A stretch of 64,000 nucleotides of DNA, taken from assembly GCF_032452875.1 (NCBI RefSeq), contig NC_083873.1, positions 76,629,987 to 76,693,986 of the forward strand, in the 5' to 3' direction. Each line of letters opens with the position of its first letter. The first letter of the stretch is position 1. A program made the translations under genes and the position numbers. Shown here piece after piece: positions 22,722-34,351 of the stretch. This DNA is from Bos javanicus. Its lineage: Eukaryota; Chordata; Mammalia; Artiodactyla; Bovidae. The notes below the pieces were generated by a model. The model was not told the DNA's origin. It ran no database searches and was given only the letters and a program-made list of their open reading frames with translations.

Positions 22722-23028
22722 AGTGAAGCCGCTCAGTCGTGTTCGACTCTTAGTGACCCCATGGACTGCAGCCTACCAGGCTCCTCCATCCATGGGATTT
22801 TCCAGGCAAGAGTACTGGAGTGGGGTGCCATTGCCTTCTCCTGCTGCTGCTGCTGCTGCTGGAGTGGGTTGCCATTTCCTTCTCCAATGCATGAAAGTGG
22901 AAAGTGAAAGTGAAGTCACTCAGTCATGTCCGACTCTTAGCAACCCCATGGACTGCAGCCCACCAGGCTCCTCCATCCATGGGATTTTCCAGGCAACAGT
23001 ACTGGAGTGGGGTGCCATTGCCTTCTCC
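22722..23028 (-). mobile_element. Bov-A2 SINE with CTG expansion and 12-bp duplication
   Basis: Two BovA bodies plus a stub of a third. Between them lies a pure CTG run (22841-22862) and the linker aatgcatgaaagtgg. Flanked by the perfect 12-bp repeat taacgctttgaa at 22710-22721 and 23029-23040. Confidence 0.93.
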
Positions 23029-23040
23029 TAACGCTTTGAA

Positions 23041-25221
23041 GTGTTTGTCAAAATTTGCCATTCATATACAACATATATAATGATATTGTTTCCACTTAAA
23101 GACTGAAATTTAAAACAATATTGAACTTGCTTTTTGAAAATAACATTTAGAAACATAAATGCTTCTATACTTCTACTATCTATTAAACTAAATTAGCAAA
23201 TAAAAGGTTGCATTTATTTATGGCTCTAGCAAAAATCAATGTTAGAAAGTCACAAATTTAGCTGAAATACAGTCTTTTCAATATTTCAGACTGCCCATGT
23301 GGCTTTTTAGTTAGTAATTAAGTTGAGGGAAAATAAATTTCAACTTTTGGCTCAGAAAATATCAAAGAAGAAAACATAAAAATCTAACTCTTCACCCAAA
23401 ATTAAGTGTATATATTGGTAAATGTGGAAAGAAGTATCAACAAGGAATTTTTAAGAGGAATACTATTTTCACTGGAGCTGAAAAATAGTTAAATAGAGAT
23501 ACTGGCTAAATGAAATGAGGAAAAGCTAATGACTCCATTGGTTAGATTCTCTTAGTCCATAAGTTACTCTCCAGAAATTTAAGTGTTTTGACAGGAGCAT
23601 AAAGACAGCATCCTGCAGCTGGAACATAGTCCCAGGAGCAGAATTTACACACAGAAGTTTTGGCTCACCATCAAGAAAACTTTTATCCAAATAAATTTAA
23701 AAAAAAAATTATAGTGCTAGAAAGGACAATAGAATTCCCAAAAGAGATAGAGTATATTCCCCTATATAGAGACATTCCATACCTTACAAAAGAATTTAAC
23801 TTTCTTGCTTTTCAGAAACACCAGTGTTGGTAATTCTCCAATATCTCTGTGTAATGCAGCCCATAGCCTCACATCCTTATGTTTAGAATCATATGGGTTT
23901 CTGGAAGTCTAATTGCAACTTATTTCAGCTATAATTCAGCCAATTCATCTTCTGTTGTTAATGAAAGAGAACTGAACACAACCTCGCAGTTCGTTTAGGC
24001 TAAGCCTATTATTTGCATATGTCAGTCTGCGATGTTCCCTGGAGAAATATTTTTCCACTTTGCCACAATGCACCTAAAACTTTTAGCCATAACTTTGTAA
24101 AAACATCAGCATTATTTGCATATACTGTACGCAGCTGGATGACAGCACAGTTTTGATCACTGCGCTAGTATCCAGTGACATGGCAGGAAGCCAGAAAAAG
24201 CATATAAAGTGGGAGATCTCATCCCTGCCTAAGACTATTTACTCTGTAGTGAGGAAGAGGTAAAAGCCATTTCGAAATGTTTGCTGCAGCTTCACAAGAA
24301 ATAGGCTTGAAAGAAAAGAGCTGAAGAGCTTTCATTATGAATGATATCTGGATCTCTTGGTCCCAAAACAAAAATTCTACACAAAGCTCTTAAAGAGCAG
24401 CCAAACAAACCCCAGGAGTAAAAAGGCACAGTGGGATAAATGTATGCTCTGCTAAAGGAAGTACATTGAAAAACAGAGCTGTAAGTGGGATAGAGCTGAG
24501 GAGAAAACATAAAGTATTCACGGGTTGATTTCAGGGAATTCAAAGAAATAAACTTTTATGTGAAGTTGTAAATGAGCCATATGAAGGACCAGGGAAATGG
24601 AGAAAATGATCAAAGACCAAAGGGAGAAAAAAATACATAGGATATTAACCTTGCAGAAACAGCCTGTTTGATTTAAAGAACACATGAAAATGATCCAGAA
24701 AGTAAAGGTAGAAAATAAAATGGGGAAAACAAAGGGCACTGAGATAGAGGATAAAAGGTCTACAGATAAATAAAGCAGCAATAAGCTTACAAGGGTCACT
24801 GTTACCTCTTGAGTGACCAAAAGGCAACTAGGTTATGGAACAAGCAGATAGGATGGGGTGTGTCATCCTCTCCTCTTCCATTAGAAAGTAGAAGGAAGTG
24901 TGCTGAAAACAGACTTTTTCTTCCAAAGGTAGAGACACTGAAAAGAGAAGTGAAAATTAAGAGTATCTCAAAAATATGTTTAAAAAGAATTCTTAAGCCA
25001 GTTAAAACTAGAAATTTGAAGAGACCACTAATAATGGAGGAAGAAATAAACATTTGCATGTACTAGCTAATACAGGAAAATAAAATGTACAGTTAAAGTA
25101 CATTTTTATATAGGTTAATGATTCTTTTCTTGCTGGTAAATATAGTCATATTTAGGTACAGTATGAGATGGTTAATCAAATGAAATTTCCTTTCTATTTA
25201 AAATAAATGGAAATGAAAAAC
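23041..25221. other. No gene recognised; non-repetitive
   Basis: About 2.2 kb with no recognised repeats. Open frames such as 24809-25066 (+) and 24518-24820 (-) overlap on opposite strands and show no domain. The segment 23990-24240 carries paired octamer motifs, listed separately. Confidence 0.5.
24008..24209. promoter_or_regulatory. Paired octamer motifs with downstream TATA-like site (speculative)
   Basis: The 13-bp string attatttgcatat, which contains the octamer ATTTGCAT, occurs at 24008-24020 and again at 24111-24123. A TATA-like catataaag lies at 24201-24209. Octamers bind POU-family factors (established knowledge). No transcript evidence is visible, and in AT-rich DNA such sites occur by chance. 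Confidence 0.15.
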
Positions 25222-25230
25222 AATTGATGA

Positions 25231-25387
25231 TGTTATGTGCCAGCCTGGATGGGAGGGTGTTTGAGGGAGAATGGATTCATGTACATGTATGCTGAGTCCC
25301 TTCACTGTTCACCTTAAAGTATCAAAATATTGCTAATTGGCTATACCCCTACACAAACTGGTTTTGGTGTTAAAAAAAAAAAAAAAG
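25231..25387 (+). mobile_element. L1 3' end with 9-bp duplication
   Basis: Last ~155 bp of a ruminant L1 in sense: gggagggtgtttgaggg, tgctgagtcccttcactgttc, then an A tail of about 15 bases. Flanked by aattgatga at 25222-25230 and 25388-25396. Confidence 0.8.
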
Positions 25388-25396
25388 AATTGATGA

Positions 25397-26108
25397 AAAC
25401 ATGTACTATAGATACATCATTTTTTGGTTTCCTCATAATATAACTTTACTTCAAGTTTGATACAGCTCTAACTTCTTGCACCTATAGCAATGGTACAATC
25501 TTGTAACAATGTTGGAAAACTAAATTGTCAGTGTAAATCTGGCAGAGATATCACAGAGTCATGCTTATGAAATACCTTTAACTGCTTACTGAACATTATT
25601 ACTATTATACCAAATTGCTCAGAAAATTTCTTTGAAATATCTGAATATTTTCTGTTCCTTAAAGTTTCTCTTTAAATTCACTACAAATAAAAGAAATGGT
25701 TGTCAATACTATATATCAGCATGGTAAGGTACATAAAAACATATTTACTTTTATACACTGTGCTTCATTTCTGTCAAGTGCACCCAAATGACCAGAAAGC
25801 TGTTAGGTAGTTAAATCTGAATAGCACTAGCAAAAGTCAGAATATGTAGGTTATATGCATGCTCTAGTCCATATCTCCAGATCCCATATCTCTCCATATG
25901 GCATCACATTTTCCTTCTCATTTTAGAGGAACTGTCTACATTAAATCCAGCATGGTATACTACTCTCACTCAATCCAAGTCATTGAACCCAGACAATAAG
26001 GTTGTTTCTATGATTCTTTATCTACCAAAAGCCAGAAAACAAAAAAGAAACTTAGATGTTTGAAAGTTCTCACCACTATTTCAGATCAAAAATAATAACC
26101 TACTATAT
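25397..26108. other. No gene recognised
   Basis: About 0.7 kb with nothing recognisable. Confidence 0.5.
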
Positions 26109-26115
26109 ATGATTA

Positions 26116-26228
26116 CAGAGCTTCCCTGGTAGCTCAGATGGTAAAGCGTCTGCCTGCAATGCAGGAGACCTGGGTTCAATCCCCGGATTGGGAAGATCCC
26201 AAGAGAAGGAAATGGTAACCTTCTCTTA
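26116..26228 (+). mobile_element. Bov-tA SINE, mostly tRNA-like head
   Basis: Head very close to the family consensus: gcttccctggtagctcag with A-box-like tagctcagatgg and B-box-like ggttcaatccc. The BovA body is cut short after ggaaatggtaacc. A 7-bp repeat atgatta (26109-26115, 26229-26235) may be the duplication. Confidence 0.88.
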
Positions 26229-26235
26229 ATGATTA

Positions 26236-26820
26236 TGTCACATAAATTGAAGAAAGATACATGATCTTCTGCCATTTTAAATGTTATACCAGTAGCATTT
26301 TATTCATAATAGAATGAGAATACTGCAGATATATATCAGAGTTAATAGAAAACTTCAGAAAATAACTTCAAGATATTATTCAGAGAATCACCTCAAATAT
26401 CTGTAGAACATTATCTGAAGGAGTGGCTTTACCTTAATGGTAAATTTCACAAGTTTTAGGAAATATGCTTTTCAATTGCAGCATAACCATAGTGGAAATG
26501 CACATGGTTTCAGGACATCAGTCTTTTCATCTCTCGGCCATGAGGAATTTCACTACTAGTCAGAGTATAAAACTTGAAGAGAAAACCACTGTTGACCCTT
26601 CATTTTTCATTTTTTATCAGCAAGTACTCTATTAAAGTAAAATGATTTAAACAATACACACAGCAGCAGTGTTGATTTTAAATTGATTCAACTTTATAAT
26701 GCATACATTACCATCAAAGCAAATATTCCAGAATGGGTATGCTAATATAATGAAATACTCTCTTTATATAATTAACAGTATAAACAATTTACCCTGCAGT
26801 GTCTTGTCATGCAGCTAGTA
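26236..26820. other. No gene recognised
   Basis: Unassigned AT-rich sequence. Confidence 0.5.
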
Positions 26821-26908
26821 CTGGGTTGGCCAAAAATCTTGTTGATGCTTTTCTGTAAGATGTTATGAAAAAATCCCTAACAAACTTTGTGATCAAAATC
26901 AATAGATT
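26821..26908. mobile_element. Mariner-type MITE remnant
   Basis: Begins with ctgggttggccaaaaat, the terminal sequence of the short mariner-derived hairpin elements common in ruminant genomes, and ends with a degenerate inverted copy (aacaaactttgtgatca). It is about 88 bp, non-coding and able to fold on itself. Confidence 0.7.
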
Positions 26909-27436
26909 GTGAATAAATAAACCAATCATTCTCTGTAATGGACAATAAGTATCTGATTTCTGCCAAATGTACCCTTAATTACTGTGACCAAACGACACAT
27001 AGCACCAATTCTTTGGTAACCTTTATTTGTCTATTAGCTTACTATTGGGAATATAAATGGTTGAGAAAGCTATATCTCTTGCAGTGAATGGTGTCATTCA
27101 GATATCTCTGGTTTTACTTTGCCTTTTACTCAACCAATTTAACTGTAGCTTGTAAATCATGTATCAGAAATAAATTGGGTTGTAGAATATCCTATTCTCA
27201 TGTTTTTTCCTACACAAAATCAATTTAATAAGATGTGATGTAAGTCTGCCTTATAAATTACTTAATACTCAGGGAAATTAATAAAAACAGAAATTCCTAC
27301 TAAAACTAGATTTTTAGCCATAAGCAAAATGTTTAATATCCTAGTGAAGTGGAAAACACAATCCTGTCTTTTATTGTGTCACTGATAATTAATCATAACA
27401 GAAATAATGCTATTAGCCAAGGAAAAGAGGCAATGA
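26909..27436. other. No gene recognised
   Basis: Unassigned AT-rich sequence. The 69-codon frame at 27349-27558 runs into the neighbouring BovB and is not a gene. Confidence 0.5.
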
Positions 27437-27649
27437 GTCAGTCAGTCAGTTCAGTTGCTCAGTTGTGTCCAACTCTTTGCAACCCCATGGACTGCAGCAG
27501 GCCAGGCCTCCCTGCACATCACCAACTCCCAGAGTTTACCCAAACTCATGTCAATTGAGTTGGTGATGCCATCCAACAATCTCATCCTCTGTCATCCCCT
27601 TTGCCTCCTGCTTTCAATCTTTCCCAGCATCAAGGTCTTTTCAAATGAG

Positions 27650-28495
27650 TCAGCTCTTCACATCAGGTGGCCAAAGTATTGGAGATTCAGCTTCAACATC
27701 AGTACTTCCAATGAACACAGGACTGATCTCCTTTAGGATGGACTGGTTGGATCTCCTTGCATTCCAAGGGGCTCTCAAGAGTCTTCTCCAACACCACAGT
27801 TCAAAAGCACCAATTCTGTGACACCCAGCTTTCTTTATAGTCCAATTCTCACATCCATACATGACTACTGGAAAAACCATAGCCTTGACCAGATAGACCT
27901 TTGTTGGCAAAGTAATGTCTCTGTTTTCTAATATGCTGTCTAGGTTGGTCATAATTTTCCTTCCAAGGAGTAAGCATCTTTTAATTTCATGGCTGCAGTC
28001 ACCATCTGCAATGATTTTGGAGCCCTCAAATATAAAGTCTGCCACTGTTTCCACTCTTTCCCCATATGTTTGCCATGAACTGATGGGACTGGATGCCAAG
28101 ATCTGAGTTTTCTGAATGTTGAGCTTTAAGCCAACTTTTTCACTCTCCTCTTTCACTTTCACCAAGAGGCTCTTTAGTTCTTCTTCACTTTTTGCCATAA
28201 GGGTGGTGTCATCTGCATATCTGAGGTTATTGATATTTCTCCCTGAAGTCTTGATTCCAGCTTGTGCTTCCTCCATCCCAGCGTTTCTAATGATGTACTC
28301 TGCATATAAGTTAAATAAGCAGGGTGACAATATACAGCCTTGACGTACTCCTTTTCCTATTTGGAACCAGCCTGTTGTTCCATGTCCAGTTCTAACTGCT
28401 GCTTCCTGACCTGCATACAAATTTCTCAAGAGGCAGGTCAGGTGGTCTGGTATTCCCATCTCTTTCAGAATTTTCCACAGTTTATTGTGATTCAC
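27650..28495 (-). pseudogene. BovB reverse transcriptase fragment with YADD
   Basis: A 281-codon frame. Order: KLWKILKEMGIPDHL (residues 5-19), VRQGCILSPCLFNLYAEY (50-67), the catalytic YADD at residues 93-96 (28208-28219), then the thumb-equivalent and C-terminal WTIKKAG and WCWRRLL blocks. It ends early after a short deletion changes frame near 27715. The N-terminal RT motifs are in other frames upstream (28492-29065). Not an active enzyme. Confidence 0.9.
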
Positions 28496-29137
28496 GCAGT
28501 CAAAGGCTTTGGCATAGTCAGTAAAGTAGAAATAGATGTTTTTTTCTGGAACTCTCTTGATTTTTCTATGACACAGCAGATGTTGGCAATTTGATCTCTG
28601 GTTCCTTTGCCTTTTCTAAGTCCAGCTTGAACATCTGGAGGTTCATGGCTCACGTATTGTTGAAGTCTGACTTGGAGAATTTTAAGCATTGCTTTGCCAG
28701 CATGTGAAATGACTGCAATTGTACGGTAATTTGAGCATTTTTGACATTGCCTTTCTTAGGGATTGGAAGGAAAACTGACCTTTTCAGTCCTGTGGCCACT
28801 GCTGAGTTTTCCAAATTTCCTGACATATTGAGTGCAGCACTTTCACAGGATCATCTTTTAGTATTTGAAATAGCTCAACTGGAATTTCATCACCTCCACT
28901 AGCTTTATTTGTCATGATGCTTCGTAAGGCCCACTTGACTTCACATTCCAGGATGTCTGGCTCTAGGTGAGTGATCACACCATCATGATTATCTGGGTCA
29001 CAAAGATCTTTTTTTGTACAGTTCTTCTGTGTATTCTTGCCACCTCTTCTTAATATCTTCTGCATCTGTTATGTCCATATTATTTCTGCCTTTTATTGAG
29101 CCCATCATTGCATGAAATATTCCCTTGGTATCTCTAA
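28492..29137 (-). pseudogene. BovB RT N-terminal fragments, frame-broken
   Basis: Two frames cover this part: 28784-29065 (blocks DILECEVKWALRSI and IPVELFQILKDD) and 28492-28689 (blocks ILQVRLQQYVSHEPPDVQ and RDQIANICCVIEKSREFQ). Between them lies the PIPKKGNA-type block in yet another frame. The order matches BovB, so the damage is point changes and small indels. Confidence 0.85.
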
Positions 29138-29144
29138 TTTTCTT

Positions 29145-29478
29145 TTTTTTTTTTTAATTTTATTTTATTTTTAAACTTTACATAATTGCACTAGTTTTGC
29201 CAAATATCAAAATGAACCCGCCACAGGCATACATGTGTTCCCCATCCTGAACCCTCCTCCCTCCTCCCTCCCCACACCATCCCTCTGGGTCGTCCCAGTG
29301 CACCAGCCCCAAGCATCCAGTATCGCGCATCGAACCTGGACTGGCAACTCGTTTCTTACATGATATTCTATATGTTTCAATGTCACTCTCCCAAATCTTC
29401 CCACCCTCTCCCTCTCCCACAGAGTCCATAAGACTGTTCTATACATCAGTGTCTCTTTTGCTATCTCGTACACCAGGT
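29145..29478 (-). mobile_element. L1 3' end inserted in BovB
   Basis: T-rich start (poly-A tail on the minus strand), then the same 3'-UTR sequence seen at 40.77-41.08 kb (taaactttacataattg, gccaaatatcaaaatgaa). BovB sequence is continuous across it. The 7-bp repeat ttttctt at 29138-29144 and 29479-29485 fits a target-site duplication. About 334 bp, no ORF. Confidence 0.92.
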
Positions 29479-29523
29479 TTTTCTTGAAGAGATCGCTAGC
29501 CTTTCCCATTCTATTGTTTTCCT

Positions 29524-30297
29524 CTATTTCTTTGCACTATCACTGAGGAAAGCTTTCTTATCTCTCCTTGCTGTTCTTTGGAACTCTGCATTGAAATGGG
29601 TAAATCTTTCCTTTTCTCCTTTGCTTTTTGCCTCTCTTTTCACAGCAATTTGTAAGGCCTCCTCAGACAACCATTTTGCTTTTTTGCTTTTTCTTGGGGA
29701 TGGTCTTGATCCCTGCCTCCTGTACAGTGCCATGAACCTCCATCCCTAGTTCATCAGGCACTCTGTCTATCAGATCTAGTCCGTTAAATCTATTTCTCAC
29801 TTCTACTGTATAGTCGTAAGGGATTTCATTCAGGTCATACATGAATGGTCTATTGTTTTTTCCTACTTTCTTCAATTTCAGTCTGAATTTGGCAATAAGG
29901 AGTTCATGATCTGAGCCACAGGCAGCTTCTGGTCTTGTTTTTGCTGACTGTATAGAGCTTCTCCATCTTTGGCTGCAAAGAATATAATCAATCTGATTTC
30001 AATATTGACCATCTGGTGATGTCCATGTGTAGAGTCTTCTTTTGTGTTGTTGGAAGAGGGTATTTGCTATGACCAATGCATTCTCTTGGCAAAACTCTAT
30101 TAAATTTGCCCTGCTTCATTCCGTACTCCAAGGCCAAATTTTCCTATTACTCCAGGTGTTTATTGACTTCGTGCTTTTGCATTCCAGTCCTTTATAATGA
30201 AAAGGACATCTTTTGGGGGTGTTAGTTCTAAAAGGTCTTATACATCTTCATAGAACCATTCAACTTCAGCTTCTTCAGTGTTATTGGTTGGTGCATA
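29524..30297 (-). pseudogene. BovB endonuclease C-terminal half and linker, frame-broken
   Basis: The minus strand carries, in several frames, DWNAKARSQ, a block matching SPDGQYRNQIDYI, and SDHELL with the conserved SDH of APE-type nucleases (near 29911). These are followed by the linker RPFMYDLNEIPYDYTVEVRN (29663-29875). The N-terminal catalytic Asn/Glu region is missing. Confidence 0.8.
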
Positions 30298-32070
30298 GAA
30301 ATTACTTTATTTTTGCAACAAATTTTCTTCTCTTCCTTTAGTATCTGGATTACCCTTAGTTTGTTATGATGCATTTTTAAACTTCTACCGATTTTACATC
30401 ACTCCTACCTTTGGATTGATTCACCCTCATGTAGAAAGACAAGAATGTTACCAACAATAATTTTTTAAAGCCCAGGCTTCTTTTCAGTGTGAGGCAAATC
30501 TATGGTTAAAAATATAGAATATGCTCCACTGATGGGCTCCATGTGGAATGACTCATGTTCATCAACTCTTCTGTGAAGAGTTCAAATAATCATGGACTAA
30601 ACAGAAGCATGTATTTTAATTCTATTAAAAAATTGCAAGCATTCCTGTGCTATTTCTAAAATTATAATTGGTTTTGAATGGGAACACCCTTCATTGCCTT
30701 TGACACTGTATGCACTAAATTCAGTGTTTTGTGTACCATGCTAATATATAAAGTTGATGAGTATAAAATTGAAAAGACATATCTGCTCTTAATACCAGAG
30801 GTGTAATAATCTGGAAATCTATGGTTAGAACTATAGATAAGGTTAAGATAAAGATGTAAACATACCTAGACATTTCAGAAAATACGTACTGAATAAGTAA
30901 ATAGCATACACTATTTGTTTCAAGCTAAATTCATAAAAAAATGTAAGATGGCACTAATTTTTTTTTTCCAAGGCTTTGTGGTTATAAGTATTCATTTAAC
31001 TTAAGTCCGACTTTCAAATGCCAAACACAGAGAGTGACATTGTTTCCAGATGTAGCTTTTAACAGATCATGTCTTTAGTAATTAAGTGCAGTCAGATCTG
31101 AAAAGACTAGTAATTGAAGCAACATAGATTACAATTTATTGCTGAACAATTCCAGACACAAGAAAGAAAGTAGAATTAAAGAGCTTCAGACATCAGACTC
31201 CATGTTCTTAGATGCCGCTTTTATGCCTTAAAGTAACAACATTCGTTTTGTTTAATACACACATACACACAAGTGTGTATGCATGCACAGCTTATACAAT
31301 AAATAAATAACAAAATTAGTAGAATTGAAGAGATGGGGAAATTACTGGAAATATATCATCCCCTCTGCGGTATCCATTTTTTTAGTGTTACTTTGTTTTG
31401 TTGTACATGGATATGATATTATTTAGTGCAGTAACTGTACTTACAGTGAAAACTCATTAGATGTCCACTTTACCCTTCCCTACTTAGTTCAAAGGACAGA
31501 CAGCTTGACTCCAAATCTGAACATCAGCTCTTAGCTCTTGGCTCTGATGTGCTCAAAATAGTTTATGTGCATGTATAAACTGAACCATCGGAAACAGGAC
31601 CTCAATCCATTAAAATGTCAGAAGATCAAGTTCCCAGTGAGTCAATAGCTAAATTTCCAAGCCCACAGTCTGGATCACTGTCAGAGTCTCACCATTATTT
31701 AGGTGAGTTGATTTACTAATATGGCAGCCAATAAGATTTATGTTCTTGAAGTCTGATTTACGGATTGAATCCACTGTGTCCTACAAACTGTAAATAATAT
31801 TTACCTACATAGAAACAAAATTTCATAAAGGTGGCTTTTAAATATAAAAAAAGAATACCAAAGTTTTCAAATGTATTGTTCTGCTACAAAGTAGATGTCA
31901 GAACCATAGGCAAGATTGTTTTACCACACTCTCTAAAAGGACTCAAATGATGAAAATACATTTTTCTATTCTTTATAACTGCCATTTCTCACTTTGATGC
32001 TTTTTTAAAACACAACTGACAACCACAGAAGAAAAAAATCATAGTATTTTTTCACCGTATCAAGCTCTTG
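30298..32070. other. No gene recognised; one short candidate exon-like ORF
   Basis: About 1.8 kb without recognised repeats. A 34-codon ORF at 31615-31719 with a consensus-like splice donor (agGTGAGT at 31701-31708) is discussed in findings. Nothing else coding-like is visible. Confidence 0.45.
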
Positions 32071-32131
32071 GGTCTTCCCTGGTGGACCAGTGGTTTACAA
32101 CTCTGACCTTCCACTGCAGGGAGCATCAGTT
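32071..32131 (+). mobile_element. CHR-type tRNA-Glu SINE head fragment
   Basis: ggtcttccctggtggaccag, then ttccactgcagggagcatcag, matching the head of the cetartiodactyl CHR SINE family rather than Bov-tA. Only about 60 bp survive. Possible short duplication ctcttg on both sides. Confidence 0.75.
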
Positions 32132-32862
32132 CTCTTGTCAGATTTTTGCTTTGTTAATTAAGGAAATGTCAGTCAAAAAGTAAACTGTTTTGATAGAGTT
32201 TTAGTCAGATTCCATTCAATTTGAATAGATTTTTTTCATCTTTGCTTAATTAACAGATATTTCATGGATATTATTTTAGTATTTTACTTCTTTGACATGT
32301 TGGGCCCATGTGAATAAGAAGGGAGCCAGAACTTGTCTCAGAGTTATACCATGTAAGAGGTCAAGAAACAAAACACAATCTCTGATAACTCACTCTAATC
32401 TATATGTTGCTTAGATGCTATTTATTTTTGAGCACCTATTTGGCTTCCAATAAGGACAATCAAATAATAACATCTTAATAAGCATAACTGAGGTCCACTA
32501 AGCCCTTTACCAAACTGATACCATTGGTTACTTTGAATATTTAATACATATTATTCTGAATCATAGACTTAAAATTGGTTGGCAAGTCAATAGTTTAGTT
32601 TCTAAATGTTTAATAATTATCAGTGCACTTCTGAAAAGAGGAGTCTTTTTACTGAGTAATAAATGACTATATTTATTGCCAATATATGATTCATCCTCAT
32701 CCAATATTGATGCTCTTTACTTACAATCAAGAAAACTGAGGCACAAAATTTGTACACAGATTTGAGCATGAAGTCTTATATGTGGTGAGAAATATACTTA
32801 ATTTTACAGTAATGTATTAAATCAGCATTTTAAATATATTTCATTCTAACTAAAATCAAGTT
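32132..32862. other. No gene recognised
   Basis: Unassigned AT-rich DNA. A faint MIR-like phrase (aaactgaggcacaaaatt) occurs near 32733 but is too weak to annotate. Confidence 0.45.
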
Positions 32863-32901
32863 AAATCTCAAAGAGTCAGACATGACTGAGCAACTGAACT
32901 G
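32863..32901 (+). mobile_element. Very short BovB (or BovA) 3' insertion
   Basis: About 39 bp consisting only of the shared terminal sequence caaagagtcagacatgac, then tgagcaactgaactg. Flanked by aaaatcaagtt (32852-32862) and aaaaacaagtt (32902-32912), 10 of 11 identical, which fits a target-site duplication. The ctgaactg ending favours BovB. Confidence 0.7.
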
Positions 32902-32912
32902 AAAAACAAGTT

Positions 32913-34351
32913 TGAACATAAGCTATCTTACATGTAAAATATACAACTAAGAAGCTACTGGAGATCACTAAGGGCAATAACATGAATTTTTAAAAGATAA
33001 ATATTTTTTCTGCCTTCATATTTTTATACTTAGAAAGCTATTACCAGAACCATCTTTAGAATAAACAAAGAATAAATTTGGCCTAAAATACATTAATTTG
33101 CTTTACTATAGAATCATGCCACAAAAGCCTGTTAGTATCTTTTAAATTGAATCACACATATTGTAATTAATTGATTGATATTTATTATAGATAAGTTCAT
33201 AAAACTGAGGCTGAAATAAATTATGTTTCAGACAATGCAAAGTTAACTTCTAGACTTCCATGATGTTGGGTGAACTGTTATAATGAGATAGTTGTTCTTC
33301 ATCTTTCTAAGAGGCAGCAGAAGATAATCAGAATGCATTTTCAAGGGTTCTTTTTTACTTTCCCCTCGAAATGAAGCTGGCAATGGTAGTCAGTCCTTGG
33401 CTATTGTTAAGTTTATGCAAAAAAGTTGACGAATGAATGAATACGTAACTTTTGCTCTTAAAAAGGACTTATAGAGAACAGTGTTTCACTTAGGAAGATT
33501 TTTTGATGTCATTACTAATTCACTTTTATTGCAGTCTAAATTCTCAGAAAGCCTACTGAAATATTCCAATCAAATATGTCATAATGACTGTATTTCACAC
33601 AAGCATATTTATGTTATTCCTTCTGGTGAGTGAAAGTTATTGTTTAACTCTTATTCCAAAAACTTAATCATACTTTAGATCTGATAAAAAGGTGACTGTT
33701 GAGGATATTAAGGTAAGATGTCTATTACTGAAACTATTGTGATAGACTTGACAGGAAAGCCTCTTTGACACACATCTTCAGTACATGACAATGTCAAAAT
33801 AATTTCCCAAAGCAGATTAGATCTTGCCATGAATACCAAAATAAAACACATAATGCCTTAAAACATCATAAGAGCAAACTGTATATTGTTTTTCATTTCA
33901 TGCTCCTTAAACACTGGACTCATTTACTGAGTCAATCTTCTTTATTCCTCAATATGCCTCAGCAGATAGTTTACTTTCATGCTATTTGTAAGGTGAATTC
34001 TTTTGCTTATCTTTAAGATACTTCATTTTTCCTTTGGCTTCCCTCAAATTTTTTTTAATAAGAAAAAAAGTTGAATCAAACATATTTGAATTTGTGTAAT
34101 ATGTCTTAAATATCTTGGTCATAAATAAATACCTAAAATAATGTATGAGTATATTTTAATCTATAAATACATTAATAGAGTACAAATTTAGGCATTATTT
34201 ACCCTATAATGTATTTATATGATATAAATATATATCTGTACATTTTGCCTAACTCATCTTTCTTATCACACTCACTGGCAAGGTTTGCTTTAAATTTCTT
34301 ATGCAAAATCCATTTTTTTACTTCATTATAATCAAGTAAGTATTAATTATG
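32913..34351. other. No gene recognised; AT-rich
   Basis: About 1.4 kb with no recognised repeats or coding evidence. Confidence 0.5.

Larger units (their letters stand above)
27437..30297 (-). mobile_element. BovB LINE, longest copy in the window, split by L1
   Basis: Minus-strand BovB with about 2.5 kb of element after removing the L1 at 29145-29478. The tail is at the left (gagtcagtcagtcagttcag). The element reaches back through the whole reverse transcriptase region into the C-terminal half of the APE-type endonuclease at about 29.9-30.3 kb. Compared with the ~3.2-kb full length, the 5' UTR and endonuclease N-terminus are missing. Several frameshifts split the polyprotein into pieces. 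Confidence 0.95.

Noticed and set aside
26116..26190. tRNA-like sequence with A-box and B-box-like elements
   Set aside because: It is the head of a Bov-tA SINE, as are those at 12355, 18596, 40128, 45822, 45941 and 63350. They are not functional tRNA genes.
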